Shown here piece after piece: positions 55,784-64,000 of a stretch of DNA of 64,000 nt (within the stretch, counting starts at the first letter, position 1; the number at the start of each line of letters is the position of its first letter). The notes under the pieces are model-generated. The model was not told the origin of the DNA and made no database searches. It saw nothing but the letters and a program-made list of their open reading frames with translations. This stretch comes from Planctomycetota bacterium. Lineage in GTDB: Bacteria; Planctomycetota; UBA1135; GCA-002686595. The stretch lies in NCBI GenBank assembly GCA_016712565.1, contig JADJQU010000003.1, forward strand, positions 124,001 to 188,000, read 5' to 3'. The position numbers and the translations under genes were made by a program.

Positions 55784-58774
55784 TTGAGCAGCGCCCGCCA
55801 CTCCTCGTCCAGGACTTCCGATGCGGCCGACGCGCCGCCGCGCCCGGGTTCTCCCGCGCCCGAGGAGCCCCCGCGGCCCGACGGGCCGGTGCCCGCCCCG
55901 GGTGCTCCTTCCTGGCGCGAGCTCCTGGCGGTGTGGTTCTTGGCCCTGTGCGCTTTTGCCTGGCCGCTGCGCGAGGGCCTGTTCCATGGCGATCGACTGC
56001 TCTGCGCCGTGGACACGGCCACGGCCCAGTTGCCCTGGTGCGCGGCTCCCGGCGGATCCCCGGCGGTGGCCAATCCCGAACTGGCGGACCAGGGCATGGT
56101 CTTCTATCCGGCCTACCGGTTTGCCCTGCGAGAATGGAGTCTCGGCGGTCCGCCCCTCTGGAATCCGCTGATCTACGCCGGTGCGCCCGCGGTGGGCAAC
56201 CCCCAACTGGGTCTCCTGGATCCCCAGGTGCTGTTGCAGGTGGTGCTGGGGCGCGCCCTCGGCGAAGGCGCCTTCGACTGGAGCTTCGCCCTGCTCCTGT
56301 GGCTGCGCCTGGCGGCGGCGGCGGCGGGAGCCTACGCACTGGCCCGTCGAGTCTCCCTCGGCCGCCGCGGCGCCGCCCTCGCCGCCGTGGGTTTCTCCAC
56401 GGCGGGCTTCACGATCCTGTGGGCCAACCACTCCCTGGGGCACGTGACGCCCTTCCTGCCCTGGGTGCTCTATGCGCTCGAGGGCCTGCGCGCCCACCAC
56501 GGCGCGCGGCGAGCGCGCTCCTTCGCGGCGGCTGCGTTGCTCTTCGCGGCCGCGATCCTGGGCGGCCACCCCGAGACTGCCTTCAACCTCGGCCTGGCGG
56601 CGGGGCTTTGGGCCCTGGCCCTGGCGCGCGAATCCTGGCGCGCGGCCTTCACGGCCTTGGGCGCCCTGGCCCTGGGCACGCTGCTCGCCGCGCCGAGCCT
56701 GCTGCCCTTCGTCGAGTACCTGACCCATTCCGGGGCCCTGGTGGCGCGCCGCCTCGCCGCGCCGGACCGCGAGCCCGATTGGATCGCCGCCGGTCTGTTC
56801 CTCCTGGCCGCGGGCGCGGTCTGGCGCTGGCGCGAGCTCACGTCCACGGGCGCCCCGGGCGTCCACCGCGGGGGCGGGTTCGCCGCCCTGGGTCTGGGCG
56901 GGATCGTGGCCGGGGCCGTGGTGATCGCCTTCGGCGGCCTGGGAGGGGCCGCGCCGCGGCTGCTGCTCTGGCCCGCGGCCTTCGGCCTGCCCCACGACAC
57001 GGCCGCGACGGGAGGTTACTGGGGAGGCGGACAATTCCTGGAGCAGGCCAGCGCCTGGGTCGCGGCGCCGATCCTGCTGCTCTCCCTGGGGGCCTGCTTC
57101 GCCGCGGGCGGGCCGGGCGCCATGCGGCGGCGCGGCACGTGCCTCGCCCTGGCCCTCGGCGGGCTCTGCCTTTCCCTGGACGCGCCGGGCCTGGGCGAGC
57201 TCTACGGCGCGCTCCCCCTCGTCGGGCTCGCCGCGGGGGCCCGCGCGGCCCTGGTGTCCGCCCTGTGCCTCTCGCTCGTCGCCGGAGAATTCCTCGAACG
57301 CGCGCCCCGGGCCGCCAGCTTCGCGGCCCTGGGGAGCCTGCTCGTGCTGGCGCCCTGCGCGCTGTACCGCGGCGCGCCCGAGCCGGTGTCCCTGCCCGCC
57401 GAATTCTCACGGGCCGCCGACCCGAACGACGGCGTGGTGGGCTTCCTCGAACGGCCCGCCCCGGAACTCGACGGCGCGGCGGCCCTGTCCGGCTGGATCG
57501 ACCCCGGCCTCGCCGTGGGCGCCGCGGAACTGCGGGTCGAGAGCTTCAGCGCCCAGGGCGCGCGCCAGGAAAGCGTGCCGGTGGAACTCACCCGGGCGGC
57601 GCCGACGATTCCCGAAGGACCCGCGCTGGGATCGAACGGGGCCCCCGCGCCGCCCGGCGCCCTGTACTTCCGCGCGTCGCGCCTGTGGCTTGAGCACCTC
57701 GACGAGGGAGTGGTGCGATTCACCCTGCGGCTCTCCGCGGCCGACGGCCGGCTCCTCGGGGAACGCGTGGCAGCGGTTTCCACGCTCTCCCGCGAACCCG
57801 TTCTGGATCCCACGACGCTGATCCTCTGGGTGCTCGCCCTGCTGTTCCTTCTGGGACTCCCCGCGCCCGCGGCGGCCTGGGCCCTGGTGGTCTTCGCGGC
57901 CCTGCAGGCGTTCCTGCTCCACGACGGCGTGCACTCGGCCGTGCCTCGCGCGCGCGCTTTTCCCGAGACCGCCACCGAGCGCATCCTGGCGCGCGAGCTG
58001 GGCTCGCGGCGCACCTTCGCCGAGCCCGGGGTGCTGCCCGCCAACACCGGGATGGTGCGCGCGCTGCGGGCCGTGGACGGCTACGACGGCCTCGATCCCG
58101 CCTCGTTCGACGGATACCGGGCGGCCGTGCTGCGGCCGGGAGTGCAACCCCTGATCGGCTTCAGCGCGCGCAACGCGCGGCTCGCCTCCGCACCCTTCCG
58201 CCTTCTGGGTGTCGGCGCCCTGGTGCTCAGAGGCCCCCTGGAGGCGCCGGGCTTCGAGCTCGTGGCCTCCCCCGAGCCGGGAGCCCCGGAGCACGCCGAA
58301 TGCTGGATCTACCGCGCCCTCGATCCGCTGCCGCGGGCCTTCTGCGTGCCGCGCACGATTTCCCGCGAGGCCGCCCTCGCCGATCTGGAGCGCTTCGATC
58401 CGCTGGCCGCTGCCTTCCTGGAGGACGGCGCCCGCGTGGAGCTGGCCCGGCCCTTCTCCCGCGCCGAGGTGCGCGAGCTCGAATTCGAGAACGACGCCGT
58501 GCGCATGACCGTGGACCTCGACGGCGACGGCCTCCTGCTGCTCACCGAGCAGCATTTCCCCGGCTGGCGCGCCACGGTGAACGGCGAGGAGCGGCCCGTG
58601 CTGCGCGCCGATTCGATCTTCCGCGCCCTGAGCCTTGGCGCGGGAGTCCACCGGATCGAGTTCCGCTACGCGCCCGCGTCCTGGCGCGCGGGGCTCTGGC
58701 TCTGCCTCGCGGCCGCGTGCGTTCTGCTGTTCGTCGCGCGGCGCCTGGGTCGGCCTGGGATTCCCCACCCGTGA
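55784..58774 (+). CDS. YfhO-like polytopic membrane protein
   Basis: 996 residues from TTG 55784 (GGAAGG before it). A Pro-rich leader of about 40 residues, then about 12 membrane helices with the YfhO pattern (LCAVDTATAQLPW, NPELADQGMVFYPAYRFALREW, GGPPLWNPLIYAGAPAVGNPQLG, NHSLGHVTPFLPWVLYALEGL, GGHPETAFNLGLAAGLW). A large periplasmic portion lies between helices, and the end has ENDAVRMTVDLDGDGLLLLTEQHFPGWRATVNGE typical of the family. YfhO proteins are GT-C-like and support glycosylation of surface polymers. Coupled to the next gene by a GTGA overlap. Confidence 0.92.
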   Translation: MSSARHSSSRTSDAADAPPRPGSPAPEEPPRPDGPVPAPGAPSWRELLAVWFLALCAFAWPLREGLFHGDRLLCAVDTATAQLPWCAAPGGSPAVANPELADQGMVFYPAYRFALREWSLGGPPLWNPLIYAGAPAVGNPQLGLLDPQVLLQVVLGRALGEGAFDWSFALLLWLRLAAAAAGAYALARRVSLGRRGAALAAVGFSTAGFTILWANHSLGHVTPFLPWVLYALEGLRAHHGARRARSFAAAALLFAAAILGGHPETAFNLGLAAGLWALALARESWRAAFTALGALALGTLLAAPSLLPFVEYLTHSGALVARRLAAPDREPDWIAAGLFLLAAGAVWRWRELTSTGAPGVHRGGGFAALGLGGIVAGAVVIAFGGLGGAAPRLLLWPAAFGLPHDTAATGGYWGGGQFLEQASAWVAAPILLLSLGACFAAGGPGAMRRRGTCLALALGGLCLSLDAPGLGELYGALPLVGLAAGARAALVSALCLSLVAGEFLERAPRAASFAALGSLLVLAPCALYRGAPEPVSLPAEFSRAADPNDGVVGFLERPAPELDGAAALSGWIDPGLAVGAAELRVESFSAQGARQESVPVELTRAAPTIPEGPALGSNGAPAPPGALYFRASRLWLEHLDEGVVRFTLRLSAADGRLLGERVAAVSTLSREPVLDPTTLILWVLALLFLLGLPAPAAAWALVVFAALQAFLLHDGVHSAVPRARAFPETATERILARELGSRRTFAEPGVLPANTGMVRALRAVDGYDGLDPASFDGYRAAVLRPGVQPLIGFSARNARLASAPFRLLGVGALVLRGPLEAPGFELVASPEPGAPEHAECWIYRALDPLPRAFCVPRTISREAALADLERFDPLAAAFLEDGARVELARPFSRAEVRELEFENDAVRMTVDLDGDGLLLLTEQHFPGWRATVNGEERPVLRADSIFRALSLGAGVHRIEFRYAPASWRAGLWLCLAAACVLLFVARRLGRPGIPHP

Positions 58775-59985
58775 ACACCACCGTCTGCGTCGTCTTCGCG
58801 CTGGTGTACCTGGGAATGATCCTCGGGGCGCTGCCGGGCCTCGCCCTGGATCGCTCGGGCATCGCCTTGCTCGGCGGCCTGGCCCTGGTGGCCTTCGGAG
58901 TGCTGACGCCCGCGGAGGCGTGGAATGCCATCGATGTGCCGACGATCGCGTTGCTCTTCGGCTTGATGGTGGTTTCGGCCCAGTTCCGCCTGGCGGGGTT
59001 CTATTCGGCCCTGACGCGGCGCCTGGCCGCCGCCGAGATGTCGGCGGAGCGACTTCTCTTGTGCGTGGTGCTCACCTCCGGCGCGCTCTCGGCCCTGCTG
59101 GTCAACGACATCGTCTGTCTGGCCCTGGCGCCGATCGTGGTGGAACTCGCCGCGCGCCGCCGCCTCGATCCCGTGCCGTTCCTGCTGGGTGTCGCCGCGG
59201 GCTCCAACGTGGGTTCGGCGGCGACCCTGATCGGCAACCCACAGAACATGCTGATCGGACAGGCGCTCGGGCTTTCGTTCCGCGGCTACCTCGCCGACGC
59301 GCTGCCGGTGGCGGCCGCGGGCCTGTGGATCACCTGGTGGGTCCTCTTGCGGGCCTGGCGCGGGCGCCTGCAGCGCGACACGCAGCCCTTCACGGCCGAG
59401 GCGCCGCCCTTCGACCCGTGGCAGACCGCCAAGGGCAGCCTGGTGCTCGCCGTGCTCGTGGGTCTGTTCCTGCACGGGGGCCTGCCGCGGGACGTGGTGG
59501 CCCTGGCGGCCGCGGGCGTGCTGCTCTGCTCGCGGAGCCTGGCCTCGAGTCGTTTCCTGGGTCTGGTGGATTGGCCGCTGCTCGTCCTGTTCGTGGGCCT
59601 GTTCGTGGTGCACTTCGCCCTGGCGGGCACCGGCCTCGTCACCGACGCCTTCGCCGCCGGCCGTGCGGCGGGCTTCGATCCGGCTCACCCCGTGGCGCTG
59701 TTCCTGGTGACGCCGCTGCTCTCGAACCTGGTGTCCAACGTGCCCGCCACGATGCTGCTGCTGCCCGCGGCCGAGCACCCCCAGGCGGGCGCGATCCTGG
59801 CCCTGTCGAGCACCCTGGCGGGCAATTTCCTCCTGGTGGGTTCGATCGCCAACCTGATCGTGGTGGAGCAGGCCGCGCGGCTCGGCATTCGCATCGGCTG
59901 GCGCGAGCATGCGCGCGTGGGCGTGCCCATCGGAGCGGCGACCCTGGGGCTGGCGGCCCTGTGGCTGTGGGTGCGGGCGGGGTAG
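58771..59985 (+). CDS. ArsB/NhaD-type ion transporter (SLC13/IT superfamily)
   Basis: 404 residues from GTG 58771. About 11-12 helices. Duplicated family signatures: LTSGALSALLVNDIVCLALAPIVVELA with SNVGSAATLIGNPQNMLIG, and VTPLLSNLVSNVPATMLLLPAAEH with LAGNFLLVGSIANLIVVEQA. The GNPQN and SNVPA loops are the ion/substrate-binding reentrant motifs. Substrate (arsenite, sodium/proton, carboxylate) cannot be told. Its coupling with YfhO-like gene is surprising and may be chance. Confidence 0.92.
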   Translation: MNTTVCVVFALVYLGMILGALPGLALDRSGIALLGGLALVAFGVLTPAEAWNAIDVPTIALLFGLMVVSAQFRLAGFYSALTRRLAAAEMSAERLLLCVVLTSGALSALLVNDIVCLALAPIVVELAARRRLDPVPFLLGVAAGSNVGSAATLIGNPQNMLIGQALGLSFRGYLADALPVAAAGLWITWWVLLRAWRGRLQRDTQPFTAEAPPFDPWQTAKGSLVLAVLVGLFLHGGLPRDVVALAAAGVLLCSRSLASSRFLGLVDWPLLVLFVGLFVVHFALAGTGLVTDAFAAGRAAGFDPAHPVALFLVTPLLSNLVSNVPATMLLLPAAEHPQAGAILALSSTLAGNFLLVGSIANLIVVEQAARLGIRIGWREHARVGVPIGAATLGLAALWLWVRAG

Positions 59986-60201
59986 CCGGAGAGCCGGCAA
60001 GTCCCAGGCAATCGAAGCGTCCCCTGCGGCGCCGCCCGCGTAGGGCGGGAGACGCGCAAGTCCCGCACCGGCCGCCTGGTGCCCTCCCACGCACCCGGAA
60101 CGCGAGAAAACCCTGTTGCGTTCCCCCCGCGATCGCCTTCGAGGAGCTGGACCGGGTGGCCGCACCCGGAGGACTCCCCGGCCCCGGTTTCGGAGATCGC
60201 C

Positions 60202-61569
60202 ATGTCCAGGTTGCTTGTGTGGTTCACCCTGAGCTTCCTTTTCAGCCTCGCTGCGCGCCCGGCGGAGGCGCAGGCCCAGCTCAACAGCCCGGATCTGGAG
60301 CTCACCGTGCCCTTCGCCCTGCCGCCCCCTCTCGGGGGGCGCGTCATGGACATGGCCTACACCAAGGACGGCCGGCTGATCGCGGCCTGGGTGGAGTACC
60401 GCGACCACCAGGACGATCGCCTCGTCGTGGCGAGCTTCGACCCGCCGCTCGGCCGCTGGACCCTCTACTCGAGCTTTCCCTATTTCCGGCGCGTCCTGGA
60501 AATCGGATTGACCGTCCCGCAGCGCCTCAGCCCTGACCCGGCCAAGAACCGCATCTACATCGTCGCCCACGTCGCGCAGGACATCGGCCTGGGGGCGGAC
60601 GGGGAGTGGATCCTGCTGATCTCCGGCCCGCTGGATCGGCCCTGGGGCACGCCCGATGCAAACGGCTGGCCCAAGAGCGGCGGTCCAGGAAAAATGCGCG
60701 TGGTCGGGGACCTGCCGCAGCTTCCGATGCGCTCCTGGCGCCGAATGCACCCCACGGTCGCCTGCGTGCCGACCGTGGGCGACGACTTCACCGAATACAC
60801 CGTGGAGCTGGCCTTCGCCTTCAGCGAGCTGGCCTCGGGACAGGAGTCGATCCTGTGGTCGCGGTCGAGGACCTACGGCACCACGCTGGAACCCACGCAG
60901 CGCATCACGGGGCCGCAGCAGAGCCCGAGCATCCGCAACGCCCAGCAGCTCAGGACCGGCGCCTACCGGCACCCCAGCGTGGCCTGCGATTCCAAGAACG
61001 CGGTGCTGGCGATCGGATTCCAGGACGACGTGCGCCAGGTGGTTCACGTCCTGGGGGGCAAGCCGGACAGTCTGCTGGAGTATGCGTTCGGCACGCCGGA
61101 GAACGACGGCAAGGAGGAGCGGGCGCCGTCCCTCGCCACCTATGACCGGCGCATCTACTTCACGTGCCTGGAAGGACCGGTGCAGAGCACGGGTTCGATG
61201 GACCTCTGGCTGTACGACGGTCTGTACTTCGACTCGACCTCGTTTCGCCGCCTCAGCCGAGTGCACACCCGTGCCCTTTCGCCCGGCGACCTCGACGTGC
61301 GCGAGGGCGAGGTCCTGGTCGCCGCGCGCATCCAGACCGACAACGTGCCCGGATCCGGCGGACCGGTGATGGCGCTGCGCGGTTCCCTGCAACCCGGCGG
61401 GAGCTTCACGCAGGAAACCGTCAGCGACCATTTCACGGCCGGCGTGGAACCGCGGGTCGCGATCACGCCCAACAGCGTGTTCCCTCCCCAGGCCAGTTTC
61501 GGGTACACGACCCGGGACTGGACCAAGACCGGGGGAGTCGACGCGGGCTTTGTGTTCGTCGACCTGTGA
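60202..61569 (+). CDS. Secreted hypothetical protein, probably beta-propeller
   Basis: 455 residues from MSRLLVWFTL. Signal peptide to AEAQA. The mature protein shows repeated blade-like phrases (GRVMDMAYTKDGRLIAAWVEYRD, HPTVACVPTVGDDFTEYTVELAFAFS, HPSVACDSKNAVLAIGFQDDVRQVVHV, APSLATYDRRIYFTCLEG, EPRVAITPNSVFPPQASFGYTTR), spaced about 60-80 residues, suggesting a sialidase-like or other beta-propeller. No catalytic residues recognised. Single gene; 216-bp spacer upstream has GC-rich inverted segments but no clear terminator. Confidence 0.82.
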   Translation: MSRLLVWFTLSFLFSLAARPAEAQAQLNSPDLELTVPFALPPPLGGRVMDMAYTKDGRLIAAWVEYRDHQDDRLVVASFDPPLGRWTLYSSFPYFRRVLEIGLTVPQRLSPDPAKNRIYIVAHVAQDIGLGADGEWILLISGPLDRPWGTPDANGWPKSGGPGKMRVVGDLPQLPMRSWRRMHPTVACVPTVGDDFTEYTVELAFAFSELASGQESILWSRSRTYGTTLEPTQRITGPQQSPSIRNAQQLRTGAYRHPSVACDSKNAVLAIGFQDDVRQVVHVLGGKPDSLLEYAFGTPENDGKEERAPSLATYDRRIYFTCLEGPVQSTGSMDLWLYDGLYFDSTSFRRLSRVHTRALSPGDLDVREGEVLVAARIQTDNVPGSGGPVMALRGSLQPGGSFTQETVSDHFTAGVEPRVAITPNSVFPPQASFGYTTRDWTKTGGVDAGFVFVDL

Positions 61570-61678
61570 CCACCGGCCCAAGATTGCGGAAAACCCGGGC
61601 CGCCGGGAGAGCGCTCCGGGACGACCACGGAGAAACCGCGGACGCTGCCGTGGGCGAGCCGCGGTCCGTGCGGTGCTC

Positions 61679-63025
61679 TCAGCGCGCGGCGCTCGCCGGA
61701 GTGGGGGAGAGCAATCGCCGTTCGTCGATCGGGCGAGCCGCCGTGGTGCGCGCCAGGTGGATCAGGCCGTCGAATTCGGCGCGCGGGAAGGTCGGCAGCA
61801 GATTCGCGGCGTCGCGGGTGCGCGCATCGCAATCGTCGGGCACCTGGTAGCCCCCGAACCAGCGCTGCCCGTGCCCGGCGTCCAGCCAGGCCTGCACGGC
61901 GGGCGCACTCGGCGCCGAGCGCAGGTCGATCGCGAAATCGAAGGGAACCGCCGAGCTGAGGGCGTGCTCCAGGGAGCCCACGGGCGCAGCGCTCAGGCGA
62001 TAGCGCTGGAAACCCCAGCTGCCGTCCGCACCCATGGCGTTCGCTTGGAACTCACCCTCGCCGAAGGAGAAGGCCAGGGCGTAGTAGCCCTGGCCCAGGG
62101 CGGCCCCCAGGTGTCCCCCCATGGCGAGCTCCTCGCTGCCGAGGTAACGCAACGCGCCGCGCGTCACATGGGCGTTGTGGGCCCAGAGGACGCAGCGCGC
62201 CTCGGGCCCGAGCTGCCCAAGCTGCCCGAGCAACAGCTCCGCCATGGCCTGGTCGCGCCCGCCGCGGGTGCCGTACATGGAGGCGGCCGCGACGAATTCG
62301 CGCACGCGCAGGTCGCGCTCGGCCCGCGCCTCCCGCGAGTCGGGCGCCGCGAGGGCAGCGCTCTTGAGCTCTGCGGCAAGCGCCAAGACCTCGGCCTGGA
62401 GCGTGTCGAAGGCCTGGCGGTCGCCCGAAAAGAGCTGCTGCGTCGCGGGTTGGAGTTCGGCCAGCAGTGCGGTGCAGCGCGGAGTCCATGCCTGACCGTC
62501 GGCCGAGAGCAGCGCGCCGAGTCGCGCCACGGCGGCCGCGCCATCCTGGGCATCCACGCCGATGAAGCGCACGCGCTCGTCCGGCGCGGCCCCGCGGTTC
62601 CACTGGCGCAATTCCTCGAGCAGCTCCGCATTCTCGACCACGTCCCAGATGAGCATGCCCAGACCCTGCACGGCGGCCCGCGGGTCGGCGCTGCGGCCCG
62701 CGATGTAGTCGTCCACCGCGCGGGCGCGCGAGCTGCTCGCTTCGTAGGCCACGACGCGATAGCCGTGCTCGCGCACGAGATGCATGGTCAGGCGGCGTTT
62801 CCATTCGAAGCACTCGCGTTGGCCGTGGGTGGCCTCGCCGAGGCCCACCACGCGCGCCCTCGCGAACTGGACGTCCAAGTCCCCGAAGCGGTTCGCCTCC
62901 GGCTCCAAGGGAATCGCGGACTCCCGCAGCCAGTCCTGAACCGACAGGTCTTTCCGCGGCGCGCTCGAACACGCCCAGGGCAGGCAGGCGACCAGGAACA
63001 GGGCCGGGAGTCGGAGCATCGTCAT
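61679..63025 (-). CDS. Erythromycin-esterase-family lipoprotein
   Basis: 448 residues from MTMLRLPALF. Lipobox PWAC (LVACLPWACSS). The EreA/EreB-like core is clear: RVVGLGEATHGQRECFEWKRRLTMHLVREHGYRVVAYEAS (Glu and His of GEATHG), DDYIAGRSADPRAAVQGL, RFIGVDAQDG and CVLWAHNAHVTRGALRYLG. The family has broad hydrolase or succinoglycan-biosynthesis-like members, so drug inactivation should not be assumed. Outer location as a lipoprotein is unusual for Ere. Single gene. Confidence 0.92.
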   Translation of the reverse strand: MTMLRLPALFLVACLPWACSSAPRKDLSVQDWLRESAIPLEPEANRFGDLDVQFARARVVGLGEATHGQRECFEWKRRLTMHLVREHGYRVVAYEASSSRARAVDDYIAGRSADPRAAVQGLGMLIWDVVENAELLEELRQWNRGAAPDERVRFIGVDAQDGAAAVARLGALLSADGQAWTPRCTALLAELQPATQQLFSGDRQAFDTLQAEVLALAAELKSAALAAPDSREARAERDLRVREFVAAASMYGTRGGRDQAMAELLLGQLGQLGPEARCVLWAHNAHVTRGALRYLGSEELAMGGHLGAALGQGYYALAFSFGEGEFQANAMGADGSWGFQRYRLSAAPVGSLEHALSSAVPFDFAIDLRSAPSAPAVQAWLDAGHGQRWFGGYQVPDDCDARTRDAANLLPTFPRAEFDGLIHLARTTAARPIDERRLLSPTPASAAR

Positions 63026-63290
63026 GGAGCTGGCGTCGCGAAGGGAGGGCGGAGGAACGGAGGTCGTGGCACGGGCCCTGTTAGAGCACGCGTTCCGTGC
63101 CCCTGCCATGGGGTTTGGGCGTGGAATCGCGCGCCGACCCTGTCCACGGAACTCGATCACGGTCGCGGCCGTCGATCAGTGGCGCTGATCCAGGCGCTTC
63201 GCAAGCGTGCTACCGGCAGCCGACGCGGCGGGTTAGCCTCCGGACTGCGAATCGGCACAAGGGTGCCACCCCTCGACTGAAAGGAGCCAC

Positions 63291-63686
63291 GTGCAAGTCC
63301 CTTCCCATGGTCCGATCGTTCTTGGGCTGCTGCTCCTCCTCGCGGCGGGCTGCGCGATCTCCGAGCACGACAATCGGCGCACCCTGAATGCCCTCGACCT
63401 GCACCTGAGCCCGGAGTCGGCCGCCACGCGTTGGATGGTCGCGCCGCTGGCGCTGCCGGTCGGTGTGGCGGGACTGGCCGTCGATGCCGCGGTCGTTCAT
63501 CCCTGTTGCGTGTTCGACGACGCCTGGGGCGACACGACCGAGTGGTTGTGGACCTCCCACGGCGAGTCGCGCTTTCGCCGCGCGGTCATGGTCCCCCTGA
63601 GCGCCCTCGCGACGCCGTTCCTCTTCGCGGGCGACTGGCTCGCCCGCGCGCTCTTCGACATCGATCCGCGCCTGGAGGACGCATGA
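63291..63686 (+). CDS. Small lipoprotein, tandem paralog 1
   Basis: 131 residues from GTG 63291, preceded by AAGGAG. Lipobox AAGC (GLLLLLAAGCAIS). Two hydrophobic segments in the mature part (VAPLALPVGVAGLAVDAAVV and AVMVPLSALATPFLFAGDWL) suggest membrane-associated helices. Phrase GLAVDAAVVHPCCVFDDAWGDTTEWLW is repeated in similar form in the next gene. Family not recognised. Confidence 0.85.
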   Translation: MQVPSHGPIVLGLLLLLAAGCAISEHDNRRTLNALDLHLSPESAATRWMVAPLALPVGVAGLAVDAAVVHPCCVFDDAWGDTTEWLWTSHGESRFRRAVMVPLSALATPFLFAGDWLARALFDIDPRLEDA

Positions 63687-64000
63687 AGCTCGTACCCGCC
63701 CTCTTGCTTGCGACCCTGTCCGGTTGCGCCTGGTCGAACCCGGCCAACCGGCCGCTGTGGAGTTCCTTCGAGAAGCACCTGGTGCCCGAGCAGGACGCCG
63801 CGTTCTACGCCTGCCTGCCGCTGACGGTGCCGGCGGGGCTCGTGGCGGTCCTTCTCGATGCTCTGCTCGTGCATCCGGTCCAGGTGACCGACGACGCCGC
63901 CGGCGACGCCGCGGATCTGTGGCGCGAGCTCCACTGGCGGGAGGAGTACTACACCGAATTGGGTTTCCTGCCGCTGCGAGCCCTGGGCACGCCGGTCGTC
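63683..64000 (+). CDS. Small lipoprotein, tandem paralog 2 (cut by window edge)
   Basis: 106 codons visible from ATG 63683 (ATGA overlap with paralog 1). Lipobox SGC (ALLLATLSGCAWS). Contains LTVPAGLVAVLLDALLVHPVQVTDDAAGDAADLWRE, aligning with the LPVGVAGLAVDAAVVHP region of paralog 1, so a gene duplication is likely. The end lies outside the window. Confidence 0.85.
   Translation, partial: MKLVPALLLATLSGCAWSNPANRPLWSSFEKHLVPEQDAAFYACLPLTVPAGLVAVLLDALLVHPVQVTDDAAGDAADLWRELHWREEYYTELGFLPLRALGTPVV

Noticed and set aside
59986..60201. Riboswitch or structured RNA before the secreted propeller gene
   Set aside because: GC-rich inverted segments exist but no known riboswitch core could be recognised.
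61679..63025. Macrolide resistance gene
   Set aside because: The erythromycin esterase family is broad and this member is a lipoprotein; resistance cannot be inferred.

Overview
The window is about 70% G+C and densely coded. It looks like a Gram-negative-type bacterium: many lipobox signal peptides, an outer-membrane beta-barrel, multihaem cytochromes and a pseudopilin operon. The nearest fit is the planctomycete/verrucomicrobial side of the tree, because three EutN-type BMC pentamer genes sit in one operon with a class II aldolase, and because of the PilM-centred pseudopilin operon. This placement is inference. No rRNA, tRNA, CRISPR array, IS element or phage was seen.

Layout. 1-5.3 kb: SprT-like fragment, a secreted multi-domain CarboxypepD_reg protein, a hypothetical, a NifS/IscS-type cysteine desulfurase and a MerR regulator with a Cys4 tail. 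5.7-12.2 kb (minus strand): an apparent porin-cytochrome electron conduit consisting of a beta-barrel, an overlapping 13-haem lipoprotein, a decahaem OmcA/MtrC-family lipoprotein, and a membrane-anchored protein interrupted by a frameshift. 12.4-15.5 kb: frameshifted GNAT, Zn-metallopeptidase, phytase-like esterase. 15.6-18.7 kb: class II aldolase, three BMC-P shell proteins and a SurA-like protein. 18.9-25 kb: ClpB-D2-like ATPase, Ser/Thr kinase plus gluzincin protease, a 42-residue membrane peptide, RadC, RsmE.

25.2-43.8 kb (plus strand) is one long operon: FHA protein, single-pass membrane protein, PilM-PilN fusion, PilO-like protein, TPR/jelly-roll protein, then GspG-, GspH-, GspK-, GspJ- and GspI-like pseudopilins, a TPR/zinc-ribbon protein and a SurA-like lipoprotein. 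Three of these carry concanavalin/LamG-like domains. The GspK-like protein is a giant of about 1,690 residues with one frameshift. No secretion ATPase, GspF or secretin lies in the window.

43.9-48.1 kb: a 60-residue IxxNQxx coiled-coil protein with a probable leaderless promoter, a DUF2911 protein, ScpB and a PpiD-like chaperone. 48.1-60 kb: three methyltransferases, a UDP-galactopyranose-mutase-like flavoprotein, a two-component system, a family 2 glycosyltransferase, a YfhO-like membrane protein and an ArsB/NhaD-type transporter, which together look like glycan/glycolipid assembly. 60-64 kb: a secreted protein, an erythromycin-esterase-family lipoprotein and a tandem pair of paralogous lipoproteins, the second cut by the window end.

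Three genes (5688-6511, 12363-13216, 34402-39482) are each broken by what looks like one missing G/C. This suggests consensus errors at least as much as real pseudogenes. The most interesting systems are the 13-haem/decahaem conduit, the LamG-decorated pseudopilin operon, the hexamer-less BMC cluster and the leaderless N-at-d coiled-coil peptide.
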